A stretch of 6,651 nt of DNA, from the NCBI GenBank assembly GCA_964607765.1, contig CAZSNT010000295.1:1-6651 (forward strand). Direction: 5' to 3'. The translations under genes and the position numbers were made by a program. The notes under the pieces were generated by a model, which did no database searches, was not told where the DNA came from, and worked only from the letters and a program-made list of their open reading frames with translations. The DNA is from CAZSNT01 sp964607765. GTDB taxonomy: Bacteria > Verrucomicrobiota > Lentisphaeria > Oligosphaerales > JABHEG01. Below are positions 1 through 6,170 of the stretch, piece by piece. How positions within the stretch are numbered: position 1 is the first letter of the stretch; each line of letters starts with the position of its first letter.

Positions 1-1765
1 GGTGGGTGCTGACCACGGGCGAGGTCCGCTTCGTGGCCGGGTCCACCGCCACCACCCGTTTGCCACTGATCGCGAGCAAGCGTCGGCCGTCGCTGGCGAT
101 CCCCGCGGGGGACGGCAGAGGGATCTCACCGATGGGCTTGCCCGGGTCAGGATCGACGACGAGCAGTTTGTCCTGGTAGTGCAGGCTGACATAGAGCCGA
201 TCGCCGAAGCTTGCCAGCCCCTGCGCGTTGCAGCCGGCCCAGTCGGCATCGTGCGCGTGGTGCTCAATGGCCCAGCCCTCCCATTTCTTCTCCGTCCCTT
301 GTTTGTGGACGTTCCATCTGGCGATCTTGTGCTTGCTGTTCTTGTCCGGGAAGGGGATCTCTAAGCCGGTGTCCGGGTCGAGCCGGATCAGCTCGATAAC
401 GGCCGGCTTAGCCAAGTCCTCGGATCGGCGCGCGGAGACAGCCCCAGGGTCGTTGACGGTATACAGGTAGTCGCCGTGACGGGCCATGAACCCGGCGTGC
501 CAGCGGGCCAACGCGCCCCAGACCTTGTTGCCGTTGTAGTCGAGCGCGATCAGCGGGTACGGGCCTTCGGCGTGAGGCGCACTGACGTACACGTGCTGGT
601 CGTCGGCCAGGATGGCCATGTGATTCGCGTGATTGCTCAGCCAGCCGCCGCGGCCGTCCGAGGTGGGGAACGGCCTGGTATTGGGCGTCCCGAAGGCGAG
701 CTCCCAAGTGACGTCCAGCTTCTGATGCCACAGGCCGCGGACGCGGTAGTGTCCCGTGGCCACCAGGCGCCCTTCGTCGTCCCGGCCGTCCCAGTAGTCG
801 GTGTTGTCGCCGCGGGAGCGAGGGTAATCGGCGATCAGGTTTCGGACGCGCACACCGTTGGGCGTCTCGATCACGAGCGTGACAAAGCCGTCGGCGGGCA
901 GGTCGTAGGAGATGGGCACCGTCCCAGCAGTCCGGTAGCGCCGGCGGCGCAACTGTTCACCAAGGTCCAGGAGCTTCAGCGAAGGGGATGGGGGCAGATT
1001 CCCGCGTCCCATCAGGCGAGCCGTACCCCAGGCATTTACCGCCTGCCAGAAGAAGGACCGTTGTGGGTGCGCGGGGTTGATGAGGTCCACTGCGCGGAAC
1101 GCGGGCATACCCGTTGCCAGACCACCGGACGGGTCGCCCCAGTTCAGTTGGATGCCCAGCTTGAACGCGTCTCCAGCCGATGGCGCCTTGCCTGTCTTGT
1201 AGAGCAACTGCCACGGTAAGGCCAACTCCTGGACGTACCCCTTGCCGTCCTCGTCCACGCGGAAGGCCTCCTTGGCGCCTTGGCGCAGCGCCTCGTCGAT
1301 GACCGGTTCGAAGGATCGGCCCCCGCCGGCCAGGCCGTAACCGATCCAGACCGTCGGCTGCTTCTTGTTCGTGAAGTACCAGGCCTGGACGTTCACGATC
1401 TGGTCCGTCTGGAAGCGCAGCTCGACGCTGTCCGCACGCCAGCCCCCGCCGGGGTCGCTGTGCGGATTGATCCGGTTACCCAGTGGTGAGGCATCGGTGA
1501 AGTGGAATGCCAAGTAGAGGTAGCGACCGTCGTACATGCCGGCGCCGCGAACCGCGTACTTGTCCAGCAGCGCAGCCACGTCCGCGCACATGAGCACCTG
1601 CCCCGACAGATCCCAGTCGTCGAGACGACCGTCCACGGTAATCGCGGTGGACGCGGGGATAAGCCGCAGCTCCGCGTTGTTGGTCTGCTGGCCCAGTAGT
1701 GCAGGAGCTGTGAGCAAGATCGCGGCAAGTACCGGGCGTGAACAAGTGTGTCTCAAGTGTGGCAT
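1..1765 (-). CDS. Exported protein: CBM9-like domain, FlgD-like Ig domain, beta-propeller-like region (3' end outside window)
   Basis: I translated this frame by hand. It is open from an ATG at 1765-1763 to the window edge (588 codons, no stop), so the C-terminus is missing. Residues 1-27 form a signal peptide: basic start (MPHLRHTCSR), hydrophobic core (VLAAILLTAPALL), then GQQ. Residues about 38-250 resemble a CBM9-like carbohydrate-binding module: VDGRLDDW (44-51), YLYLAFHFTD (82-91), DSVELRFQTD (112-121), ELALPWQLL (180-188). Residues about 280-347 resemble the FlgD-type Ig fold often found in exported proteins: VRVRNLIADY (305-314), YWDGRDDEGRLVATGHYRVR (324-343). From about residue 370, repeated beta-strand phrases (QHVYVSAPH, GDYLYTVND, DRLYVSLHYQDKLLVVDPD, RVVAVDP) suggest an NHL/YVTN-like propeller. 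The likely role is extracytoplasmic glycan binding; no catalytic residue can be named. The ATG is chosen because it places the signal peptide correctly. No strong Shine-Dalgarno precedes it, and the frame stays open for some distance upstream. The module order is well supported; the function is not. Confidence 0.88.
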   Translation of the reverse strand, partial: MPHLRHTCSRPVLAAILLTAPALLGQQTNNAELRLIPASTAITVDGRLDDWDLSGQVLMCADVAALLDKYAVRGAGMYDGRYLYLAFHFTDASPLGNRINPHSDPGGGWRADSVELRFQTDQIVNVQAWYFTNKKQPTVWIGYGLAGGGRSFEPVIDEALRQGAKEAFRVDEDGKGYVQELALPWQLLYKTGKAPSAGDAFKLGIQLNWGDPSGGLATGMPAFRAVDLINPAHPQRSFFWQAVNAWGTARLMGRGNLPPSPSLKLLDLGEQLRRRRYRTAGTVPISYDLPADGFVTLVIETPNGVRVRNLIADYPRSRGDNTDYWDGRDDEGRLVATGHYRVRGLWHQKLDVTWELAFGTPNTRPFPTSDGRGGWLSNHANHMAILADDQHVYVSAPHAEGPYPLIALDYNGNKVWGALARWHAGFMARHGDYLYTVNDPGAVSARRSEDLAKPAVIELIRLDPDTGLEIPFPDKNSKHKIARWNVHKQGTEKKWEGWAIEHHAHDADWAGCNAQGLASFGDRLYVSLHYQDKLLVVDPDPGKPIGEIPLPSPAGIASDGRRLLAISGKRVVAVDPATKRTSPVVSTH

Positions 1766-1848
1766 GGGGTTCTGGTACTCTGGAGAAGGTCTGGCCTGCT
1801 TCGTGGCGAGGAAGTGGCGGCTGGCGGCGGCCTGACGCTCCGTCGCGG

Positions 1849-1920
1849 ACCTCGTCGCGGGCCCAGCCGAAGATTCGATGACCGTTGAGACCCTAGATCG
1901 AGATGGCGTTGCGACGAGGT
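1849..1920. repeat. 10-bp inverted repeat ACCTCGTCGC ... GCGACGAGGT
   Basis: ACCTCGTCGC (1849-1858) is exactly reverse-complementary to GCGACGAGGT (1911-1920), with 52 bases between the arms. It begins 84 bases upstream of the CBM9/propeller start codon. In RNA it could close a large stem; in DNA it could be two half-sites for one regulator. The outer seven bases of each arm (ACCTCGT/ACGAGGT) recur in the same inward orientation in the repeat at 6053-6077. A 10-bp match at this spacing in GC-rich DNA could be chance. Confidence 0.4.
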
Positions 1921-2094
1921 TAGCAGCGGCGGCCCGTCATCGCAAATCCCTTCGCGATGTGCGCTCGCCAAGCGCATTGGTGTCCCGTCCCAGAGGCTCC
2001 GCTGTACTCCCGGACGTCGAATCGGGGGCCGGATATGCAGACATGCTTCCGCGACCTGACAGCAGTCGTACCGGTGAACTGCCGTCTGGACCAC

Positions 2095-2130
2095 GCAAAT
2101 TAACGGACATGCGCATGTCCGTTAATTTGC
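2095..2130. repeat. Perfect 36-bp palindrome with no spacer
   Basis: GCAAATTAACGGACATGC (2095-2112) is followed immediately by its exact reverse complement (2113-2130). The symmetry ends at 2094/2131, where C faces C. The arms are about 44% GC, clearly richer in A+T than the surrounding DNA. It lies 64 bases past the stop codon of the GH42-like gene and 329 bases before the next start. As RNA from either strand it would fold into a 16-bp stem with a GCGC loop. No T-run follows on either strand, so it is not a classic intrinsic terminator. Possible roles are a Rho-dependent or bidirectional 3'-end hairpin, a site for a dimeric DNA-binding protein, a dispersed palindromic repeat, or a recombination site. 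The structure is certain; the function is unknown. Confidence 0.95.
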
Positions 2131-2145
2131 CATGTCTTCGAACCT

Positions 2146-2159
2146 GCCGCCGAGGCGGC
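2146..2159 (-). terminator. GC-rich hairpin 35 bases after the GH42-like stop codon; possible terminator or 3'-end stabiliser
   Basis: GCCGC, CGAG, GCGGC on the plus strand (GCCGC, CTCG, GCGGC in the minus-strand transcript) makes a 5-bp, potentially 6-bp, GC stem with a tight loop. It is followed in the transcript direction by AGGTTCGAAG, with no U-tract. With the palindrome 15 bases further on, it forms a tandem-hairpin 3' end. Termination here would have to be Rho-dependent or by an unusual route, so this is a weak call. Confidence 0.35.
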
Positions 2160-2194
2160 TTCCACATGTGCGGGCGTGCTTCCGGGACAGGGCG

Positions 2195-5100
2195 CTACTC
2201 GAACGCGACTAAGTCGAAGTCGTAGGGCTGCACAGTGAGACGGCCCTGTCCGCGGCGACCAGTCAAGATGCTGGTCCACCGGGCAGGGCGCTCGCCGCGG
2301 AGGAATGTCACGCGGCAGGGCTCCTTGCCGAGGCCGATCCAGTAGCCTAACAGCCGTCCTTGACACTCGACGGTGCGGAGCTCCACGGGCTTGGAGCTGA
2401 GCCCGTCCGCGCCGATGCATCGCACGGCCGGCGCAATCCCCGCGGCTCGCAGCAGACGCTCCGCGGACGGCAAGTCACGGGCCGAGGGCCAGCTCTCGAC
2501 CGGTAGAGGCACGGGGTTCTCGATGGGCCGGCCGTGAGGCGTGAGACTGAGGCAGTGGTCGCCAGCCGTCCACACGGGTACGCCGGAGGTGGCCAACTTC
2601 GCAACGGCCCCGCGCACGCCGGCAGAGGCATGGCGCGCCGCGGGGATGACGAGCACATCCAAGTCTCGGAAGCCAGCCAGCAGCATCTCTTCCGTCACGA
2701 ACCCGACTGGCACGCCAAACCAGTGGAGCGTCTCGTACGCGTCACGTTGCATGTCGAGGTAGCTCAGATCGAGGATGGCCGACGGCTTCGAGAAGAGGAG
2801 TCTCACTCGCGGCGGCACGTCCTGGAAGGCTGCGATCTCGGGAGCGTGGCGCTGCACGGTGATGCTGTTGCGAGCCCATGCTTCGAGCAATTGCGGCTGC
2901 GTCAGTAGGCTCCCCGTAAACCACTGGGCCTTGGGGGCCGTTCCAGTGCGCGACCACCACCACGTGAGGTTCATGTCCATCCCGTGCAGGTAGGAGAACC
3001 ATAGCGACGCGTTGACGAACTCCGCGGGTTGGTCTTCGTTCTCGAAGTAGACCGTCTGCACCGCGTGCCACTCGGAGTCGTCGATGGGCTTGTCAGGCGC
3101 CATGCTTCGTTGGAGGTCGTAAGCCATGCCGGGGTAGCGCCAGGCGAATGCGTAGTCCGGCGAAAGCAGCGTCGGTCGTGTGTCGCAGCCCTGGATCTCG
3201 AGCAACTGTGCCATGGCCCAACGATCAACACCCAGGTTGTGGCGGCTGGTCTGCTGCCGTCGGTACGCGTGGTTGAGCGACCCGACGATGACGGCTTCGT
3301 TCGAGAACTTCACCGTGGTCAGCGCGTTGGGATCACCACGCCGGACCGCAGCTCGCATCTCTGCGACGTAGTCACTGAAACGAGAGTTGTTCCATCGCAC
3401 CCAGTCCATGTACGCGGCCGGTCGATCGGGATCGCGGGTGAAGGGCCGCAAGCGGTCGAAGTGCGTGAACGCGGTGCCCCACGAGGCGTTCAATCGCGCG
3501 ATGTCACCATACTGCCCGCGCATGGCCGCTCGGAACTTGGCCAGACCTCGTTTCGACATGCGGTGGTACGCGGCTTCGTTCCAGAGGTCGTAGCAGGCCA
3601 CGCCTGGCAGCCCCCTGAGCGCTCGAGCGATCGCTTCCATCGTGGTGCAGGTGAGCCGCCGTGCCTCGGGGTGGTCCATGTCGTAGAACATGAAGTGGCC
3701 CTCGGCCGCGGTGATGTCGAGATGCTTCTCCTCCGCCCACCGCGGCAGGCGGTGGCCAAAATGGATGTTGGACCGAATGCCGAGCTTCGCGGCCGCGCGT
3801 ACGGGATCGACGCTCAGGCGCTGGATCGCCTCGGCTTCCGGCTCCGGCCCGCGATTCAGGATGTACGCCGCGGCCCCGCCGCCAGACGTGTCGAAGTTAC
3901 ACCCCAGCCGCGGCAGGTCGGCGAGGCAGCGTTTGTCGAATCCGTTGAAGCCGATGAGGAACACGGGCCGCTCGCCGACGAACCAATTCGCGCCGCGCAG
4001 AACCGCCTGCATGACGTTGGGTGGCGCCGCGGCGGGGTGTGCGCCAGGGGCGGCCAACACGTCCTTTGCTTCGACGATGGCACGGTCCAGAAGCGGCTCG
4101 AGGCGCGTCGCTTCGCGCAAGGCCAGCCGTTCGTGGCCGTCGCGAGCCGCGTCCGCGGGGATCCAGCGCAGGAAGTGCTCCGCAGTCACGAGGGTCGCGT
4201 CCTGGAGGGCCACATCGAGAGCGTCGGCTCGGCCTTCCTTGATGAGACCGGCCAACGCTCGAGCCTTGTCGCGGATGCGATCAAGACGTTCTCGAGTCTC
4301 ATCAAGGACTGCGCGCATGGGCAGCACGTTGAAGCGTACACGACTGACGCTCCCCGCCAGTGTCGCCGCCGCGGTATGATCCCCGGCCGGCACTGAGCCG
4401 GCCGCGTACGCCAGAGGCACGCTCGTGAGGCCGGCCAGTATCGTCAGACGGCGAGCGTCGGTCATGCCCTCCCGGCCATCGTCCACCACGAAGGTCAGGG
4501 TGGTGTCCACCGGAGATGGCGCGAGCGACACCACGTCCGCCCGGAAGGCGACGGGCCGCAGGTCGCTCGGCTCCGCGGTGACCAGGGACAGTGAGACCGC
4601 GGGCGCCTTCCTCGTGATGAACAGCAACGTGCCGTACTGGGCCGGTGTCTTGCCCTTGGCGATGCCAGGCGTCCACTCAGCCCACTTGCGTCCGCGGCCG
4701 TCATTGTCGTTGACGATAATGCAGAACCCCATGCGACGACCATGGGCCACCGCATCCACGCCCAGCTTCGCCCAAGGGATGGCGATCTCTGCTGTGTAGC
4801 CCCCTTGCCGAGACGACGTACCCACCTGCATGTCTGTGGCGGCGAGTTTAGCGCCCTCGGGCTGACGCTCTACTACGGCTTCTGCCTGGCGGCTCCGCAG
4901 ACGAATGCCGATCGCGTAGTCGCCCGGACCGTAACCTCTTGCTGAGCGGCCAAACTGCGTATCCAGCGCCAGTTGAATGCTATCGCCGTTCCAGTACGGC
5001 TTCACTGTCCGGCGTACGTCGTCGCGGACGGACACGAGGACATACAGGTGAGCGGCATCATGGCGTACCGCGAAGTCGAAACTGAGGTCCGCCGACCCCT

Positions 5101-5839
5101 TCGACTCCTCCTGGTCCATGACGATGGCCTCGGCCTGAGTCACGCGGTATGCATGGGGCACGACGGCTCGTGGCAGGCCCGCCCACTCGTCGGGTCGTCC
5201 ATCCACGGGGACGCTGCCACCCGATGTGACCGGGTACACCTTGGCCTGCGCGAAGGAGAGGTGCTCAGGCCGAATGAGTCTCGCCACGCGGAGGTCGTCC
5301 AGCCGCACCGCGCCGGAGCCATGCATGGAGAACTGGATCGAGCCTTTCACCGTGCCCGTTGGTGCGTCGAAGGTCCCAGTGATCTTGCGCCACCCTTGGC
5401 TGTCCTTGGGAACCGATCCCACGTGCCTCCGGAAGATCCGTTTGCCCGATCTGTCGCTACAGTTGACCACCAGCACCGCGCCTCTCGACAACTGTTCACT
5501 CCACACCCACGCAGAGAGGCGGTAGGTGACTCCGCCGCCGAGTGCGAAGGGATGATCCCACCAGAACCAGGGCCGATCGCCCTCGTACCGGCTGCGGATC
5601 GCGAGGCATCGCTTGCCGGTGTGGGCTTGGGAGTCGTCCCAGGAGAGCCGGACCCCGTCCGGCACGTCTCGCCGCGGCGTCCAGAGCGCGGGCCGATCAG
5701 CGCCGGCCCCTTCCTCGAAGCCGCCGTTGCGGATGACGTCGATCTCGGAGATGGGCTGTAGTGCCGCGAAGCTCGAGGCGAAACACAGGCAGACCAGGGC
5801 CGATAGAACGATTGGCGGTCGTGATCGGGTTGGTGGCAT
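2195..5839 (-). CDS. Exported multi-domain GH42-type (clan GH-A) glycoside hydrolase with CBM9-like module
   Basis: This 1214-residue exported protein probably cleaves beta-glycosidic bonds, perhaps as a beta-galactosidase-like enzyme. A signal peptide (about 1-26) has a hydrophobic IVLSALVCLCFASSFA core. A jelly-roll domain (about 36-187) opens with NGGFEEG. A CBM9-like domain (about 200-410) shows VDGRPDEWAG (212-221), HLYVLVSVRDD (264-274), WNGDSIQLALDT (283-294) and AEIAIPWAKLGV (350-361 region). A beta-rich linker (about 413-507) and a helical, charged segment (about 511-600) follow. The barrel spans about 613-995. YDLWNEAAY places the likely acid/base at E755, followed by the GH42-like LNASWGTAF. 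DKPIDDSEWH places the likely nucleophile at E923. Residues about 1011-1105 (DVLVIPAARH, LATSGVPVW) resemble the GH42 middle domain, and a beta domain ends the chain. GH42 enzymes are usually about 650-700 residues, so some 600 N-terminal residues are additional. I chose the ATG at 5839 because AGGA lies 10 bases upstream and it begins a compact signal peptide; an in-frame ATG at 5884 would add 15 residues. The substrate is not determinable. Confidence 0.9.
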   Translation of the reverse strand: MPPTRSRPPIVLSALVCLCFASSFAALQPISEIDVIRNGGFEEGAGADRPALWTPRRDVPDGVRLSWDDSQAHTGKRCLAIRSRYEGDRPWFWWDHPFALGGGVTYRLSAWVWSEQLSRGAVLVVNCSDRSGKRIFRRHVGSVPKDSQGWRKITGTFDAPTGTVKGSIQFSMHGSGAVRLDDLRVARLIRPEHLSFAQAKVYPVTSGGSVPVDGRPDEWAGLPRAVVPHAYRVTQAEAIVMDQEESKGSADLSFDFAVRHDAAHLYVLVSVRDDVRRTVKPYWNGDSIQLALDTQFGRSARGYGPGDYAIGIRLRSRQAEAVVERQPEGAKLAATDMQVGTSSRQGGYTAEIAIPWAKLGVDAVAHGRRMGFCIIVNDNDGRGRKWAEWTPGIAKGKTPAQYGTLLFITRKAPAVSLSLVTAEPSDLRPVAFRADVVSLAPSPVDTTLTFVVDDGREGMTDARRLTILAGLTSVPLAYAAGSVPAGDHTAAATLAGSVSRVRFNVLPMRAVLDETRERLDRIRDKARALAGLIKEGRADALDVALQDATLVTAEHFLRWIPADAARDGHERLALREATRLEPLLDRAIVEAKDVLAAPGAHPAAAPPNVMQAVLRGANWFVGERPVFLIGFNGFDKRCLADLPRLGCNFDTSGGGAAAYILNRGPEPEAEAIQRLSVDPVRAAAKLGIRSNIHFGHRLPRWAEEKHLDITAAEGHFMFYDMDHPEARRLTCTTMEAIARALRGLPGVACYDLWNEAAYHRMSKRGLAKFRAAMRGQYGDIARLNASWGTAFTHFDRLRPFTRDPDRPAAYMDWVRWNNSRFSDYVAEMRAAVRRGDPNALTTVKFSNEAVIVGSLNHAYRRQQTSRHNLGVDRWAMAQLLEIQGCDTRPTLLSPDYAFAWRYPGMAYDLQRSMAPDKPIDDSEWHAVQTVYFENEDQPAEFVNASLWFSYLHGMDMNLTWWWSRTGTAPKAQWFTGSLLTQPQLLEAWARNSITVQRHAPEIAAFQDVPPRVRLLFSKPSAILDLSYLDMQRDAYETLHWFGVPVGFVTEEMLLAGFRDLDVLVIPAARHASAGVRGAVAKLATSGVPVWTAGDHCLSLTPHGRPIENPVPLPVESWPSARDLPSAERLLRAAGIAPAVRCIGADGLSSKPVELRTVECQGRLLGYWIGLGKEPCRVTFLRGERPARWTSILTGRRGQGRLTVQPYDFDLVAFE

Positions 5840-5927
5840 GGTCGATCCGTCCTGGGTATGGAGGTGCATCGGTGCGTTTGGCATCCGTAGTGTGCATCCC
5901 TGATCCTCGCAATTGCCTCGCTAGCAG

Positions 5928-5933
5928 ATTGTA
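5928..5933 (-). promoter_or_regulatory. Candidate -10 element (TACAAT) for the GH42-like gene
   Basis: On the minus strand the hexamer reads TACAAT, matching the sigma-70 -10 consensus at five of six bases. It lies 88 bases upstream of the preferred start codon at 5839 and 43 upstream of the alternative at 5884. No good -35 hexamer is seen 16-18 bases upstream; that stretch reads near CTTTAT. The match could be chance, though it stands out in GC-rich DNA. Confidence 0.22.
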
Positions 5934-6052
5934 GCCCACGCCGCAAGATGATAAAGTCGCGTGCCTGCGGTCGCGACCGGAGCGGCCGCATCTTACCAGA
6001 TGGAGCTCACGACGGGGAGTCGAGAACCAGGACCAAACCGAAGACGTTCAAT

Positions 6053-6077
6053 ACCTCGTACCCCGCACCTACGAGGT
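6053..6077. promoter_or_regulatory. Candidate operator: ACCTCGTA-N9-TACGAGGT
   Basis: ACCTCGTA (6053-6060) and TACGAGGT (6070-6077) are perfect reverse complements separated by nine bases. The half-site centres are 17 bases apart, close to two helical turns, which suits a dimeric helix-turn-helix regulator. The site ends 93 bases before the ceramidase-like start and lies in the divergent promoter region, so one regulator could control either or both genes. As RNA it would make an 8-bp stem with a 9-base loop. No regulator gene lies in the window. Confidence 0.45.
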
Positions 6078-6156
6078 CGGCAACTGAGGTGTTCTCGCCG
6101 CGTTCACGATCACAAGTATGGCGTTAGCGCTCAGAGCCGCGTCTCAGCTTCTACAC

Positions 6157-6163
6157 GAAAGGA
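6157..6163 (+). promoter_or_regulatory. Shine-Dalgarno sequence (GAAAGGA) of the ceramidase-like gene
   Basis: GAAAGGA is followed by seven bases and then the ATG at 6171. This is near-ideal spacing and fixes the start codon. Because the site is strong, an upstream start adding a signal peptide is unlikely. Confidence 0.7.
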
Positions 6164-6170
6164 CGCTACC

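Larger units (their letters stand above)
1766..2194. other. 429-base intergenic gap between the two minus-strand genes
   Basis: No convincing gene lies here. The open frames on both strands give arginine- and proline-rich, low-complexity translations without domain-like patterning. The gap holds a GC-rich hairpin, a perfect 36-bp palindrome and a 10-bp inverted repeat, listed separately. It is the 3' region of the GH42-like gene and the upstream region of the CBM9/propeller gene. Its length and structures argue that the second gene has its own promoter or regulated read-through. I found no convincing -35/-10 pair for that gene. Confidence 0.6.
5840..6170. other. 331-base divergent intergenic region
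   Basis: This stretch separates the start codons of the GH42-like gene (minus) and the ceramidase-like gene (plus), so it should hold both promoters. It contains an 8-bp inverted repeat, a -10 candidate for the minus gene and a ribosome binding site for the plus gene, listed separately. No convincing -35/-10 pair was found for the plus gene, and no small gene or RNA gene was recognised. If the minus gene starts at 5884, the region shrinks to 286 bases. Confidence 0.6.

Noticed and set aside
476..1219. A 247-codon plus-strand open frame, and a further 262-codon one at 4973-5761.
   Set aside because: Both lie antisense to frames that translate into clear CBM9, FlgD-like or jelly-roll sequence. 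Neither has a ribosome binding site or motif pattern.
2095..2130. The palindrome as a classic Rho-independent terminator.
   Set aside because: No T-run follows the stem on either strand, and the stem is comparatively AT-rich.
2095..2130. The palindrome as a transposon end or remnant of an insertion sequence.
   Set aside because: No flanking target-site duplication, second terminal repeat or transposase fragment is visible in the window.
1878..2225. A possible small plus-strand protein of 115 residues crossing the gap.
   Set aside because: Arginine- and proline-rich low-complexity translation, no good ribosome binding site, and it overlaps the 3' end of the GH42-like gene. It reads KLTDMRMSVNL through the palindrome; the same peptide on the other strand follows simply from the perfect symmetry.
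3029..4396. A 455-codon plus-strand open frame opposite the GH42-like gene.
   Set aside because: It is entirely antisense to a well-supported protein with continuous domain structure. Its translation has no recognisable motif and reflects GC-rich codon use on the other strand.
5762..5839. The GH42-like protein as a lipoprotein, because cysteines occur in the signal peptide.
   Set aside because: The cysteines sit in the hydrophobic core (SALVCLCFA) without the small residue needed just before Cys in a lipobox. A normal cleavage site after ASSFA fits better.
5840..5884. The ATG at 5884 as the start of the GH42-like gene.
   Set aside because: It would give a 15-residue extension before the signal peptide and has no well-placed Shine-Dalgarno. 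It remains possible, so it is noted as an alternative.
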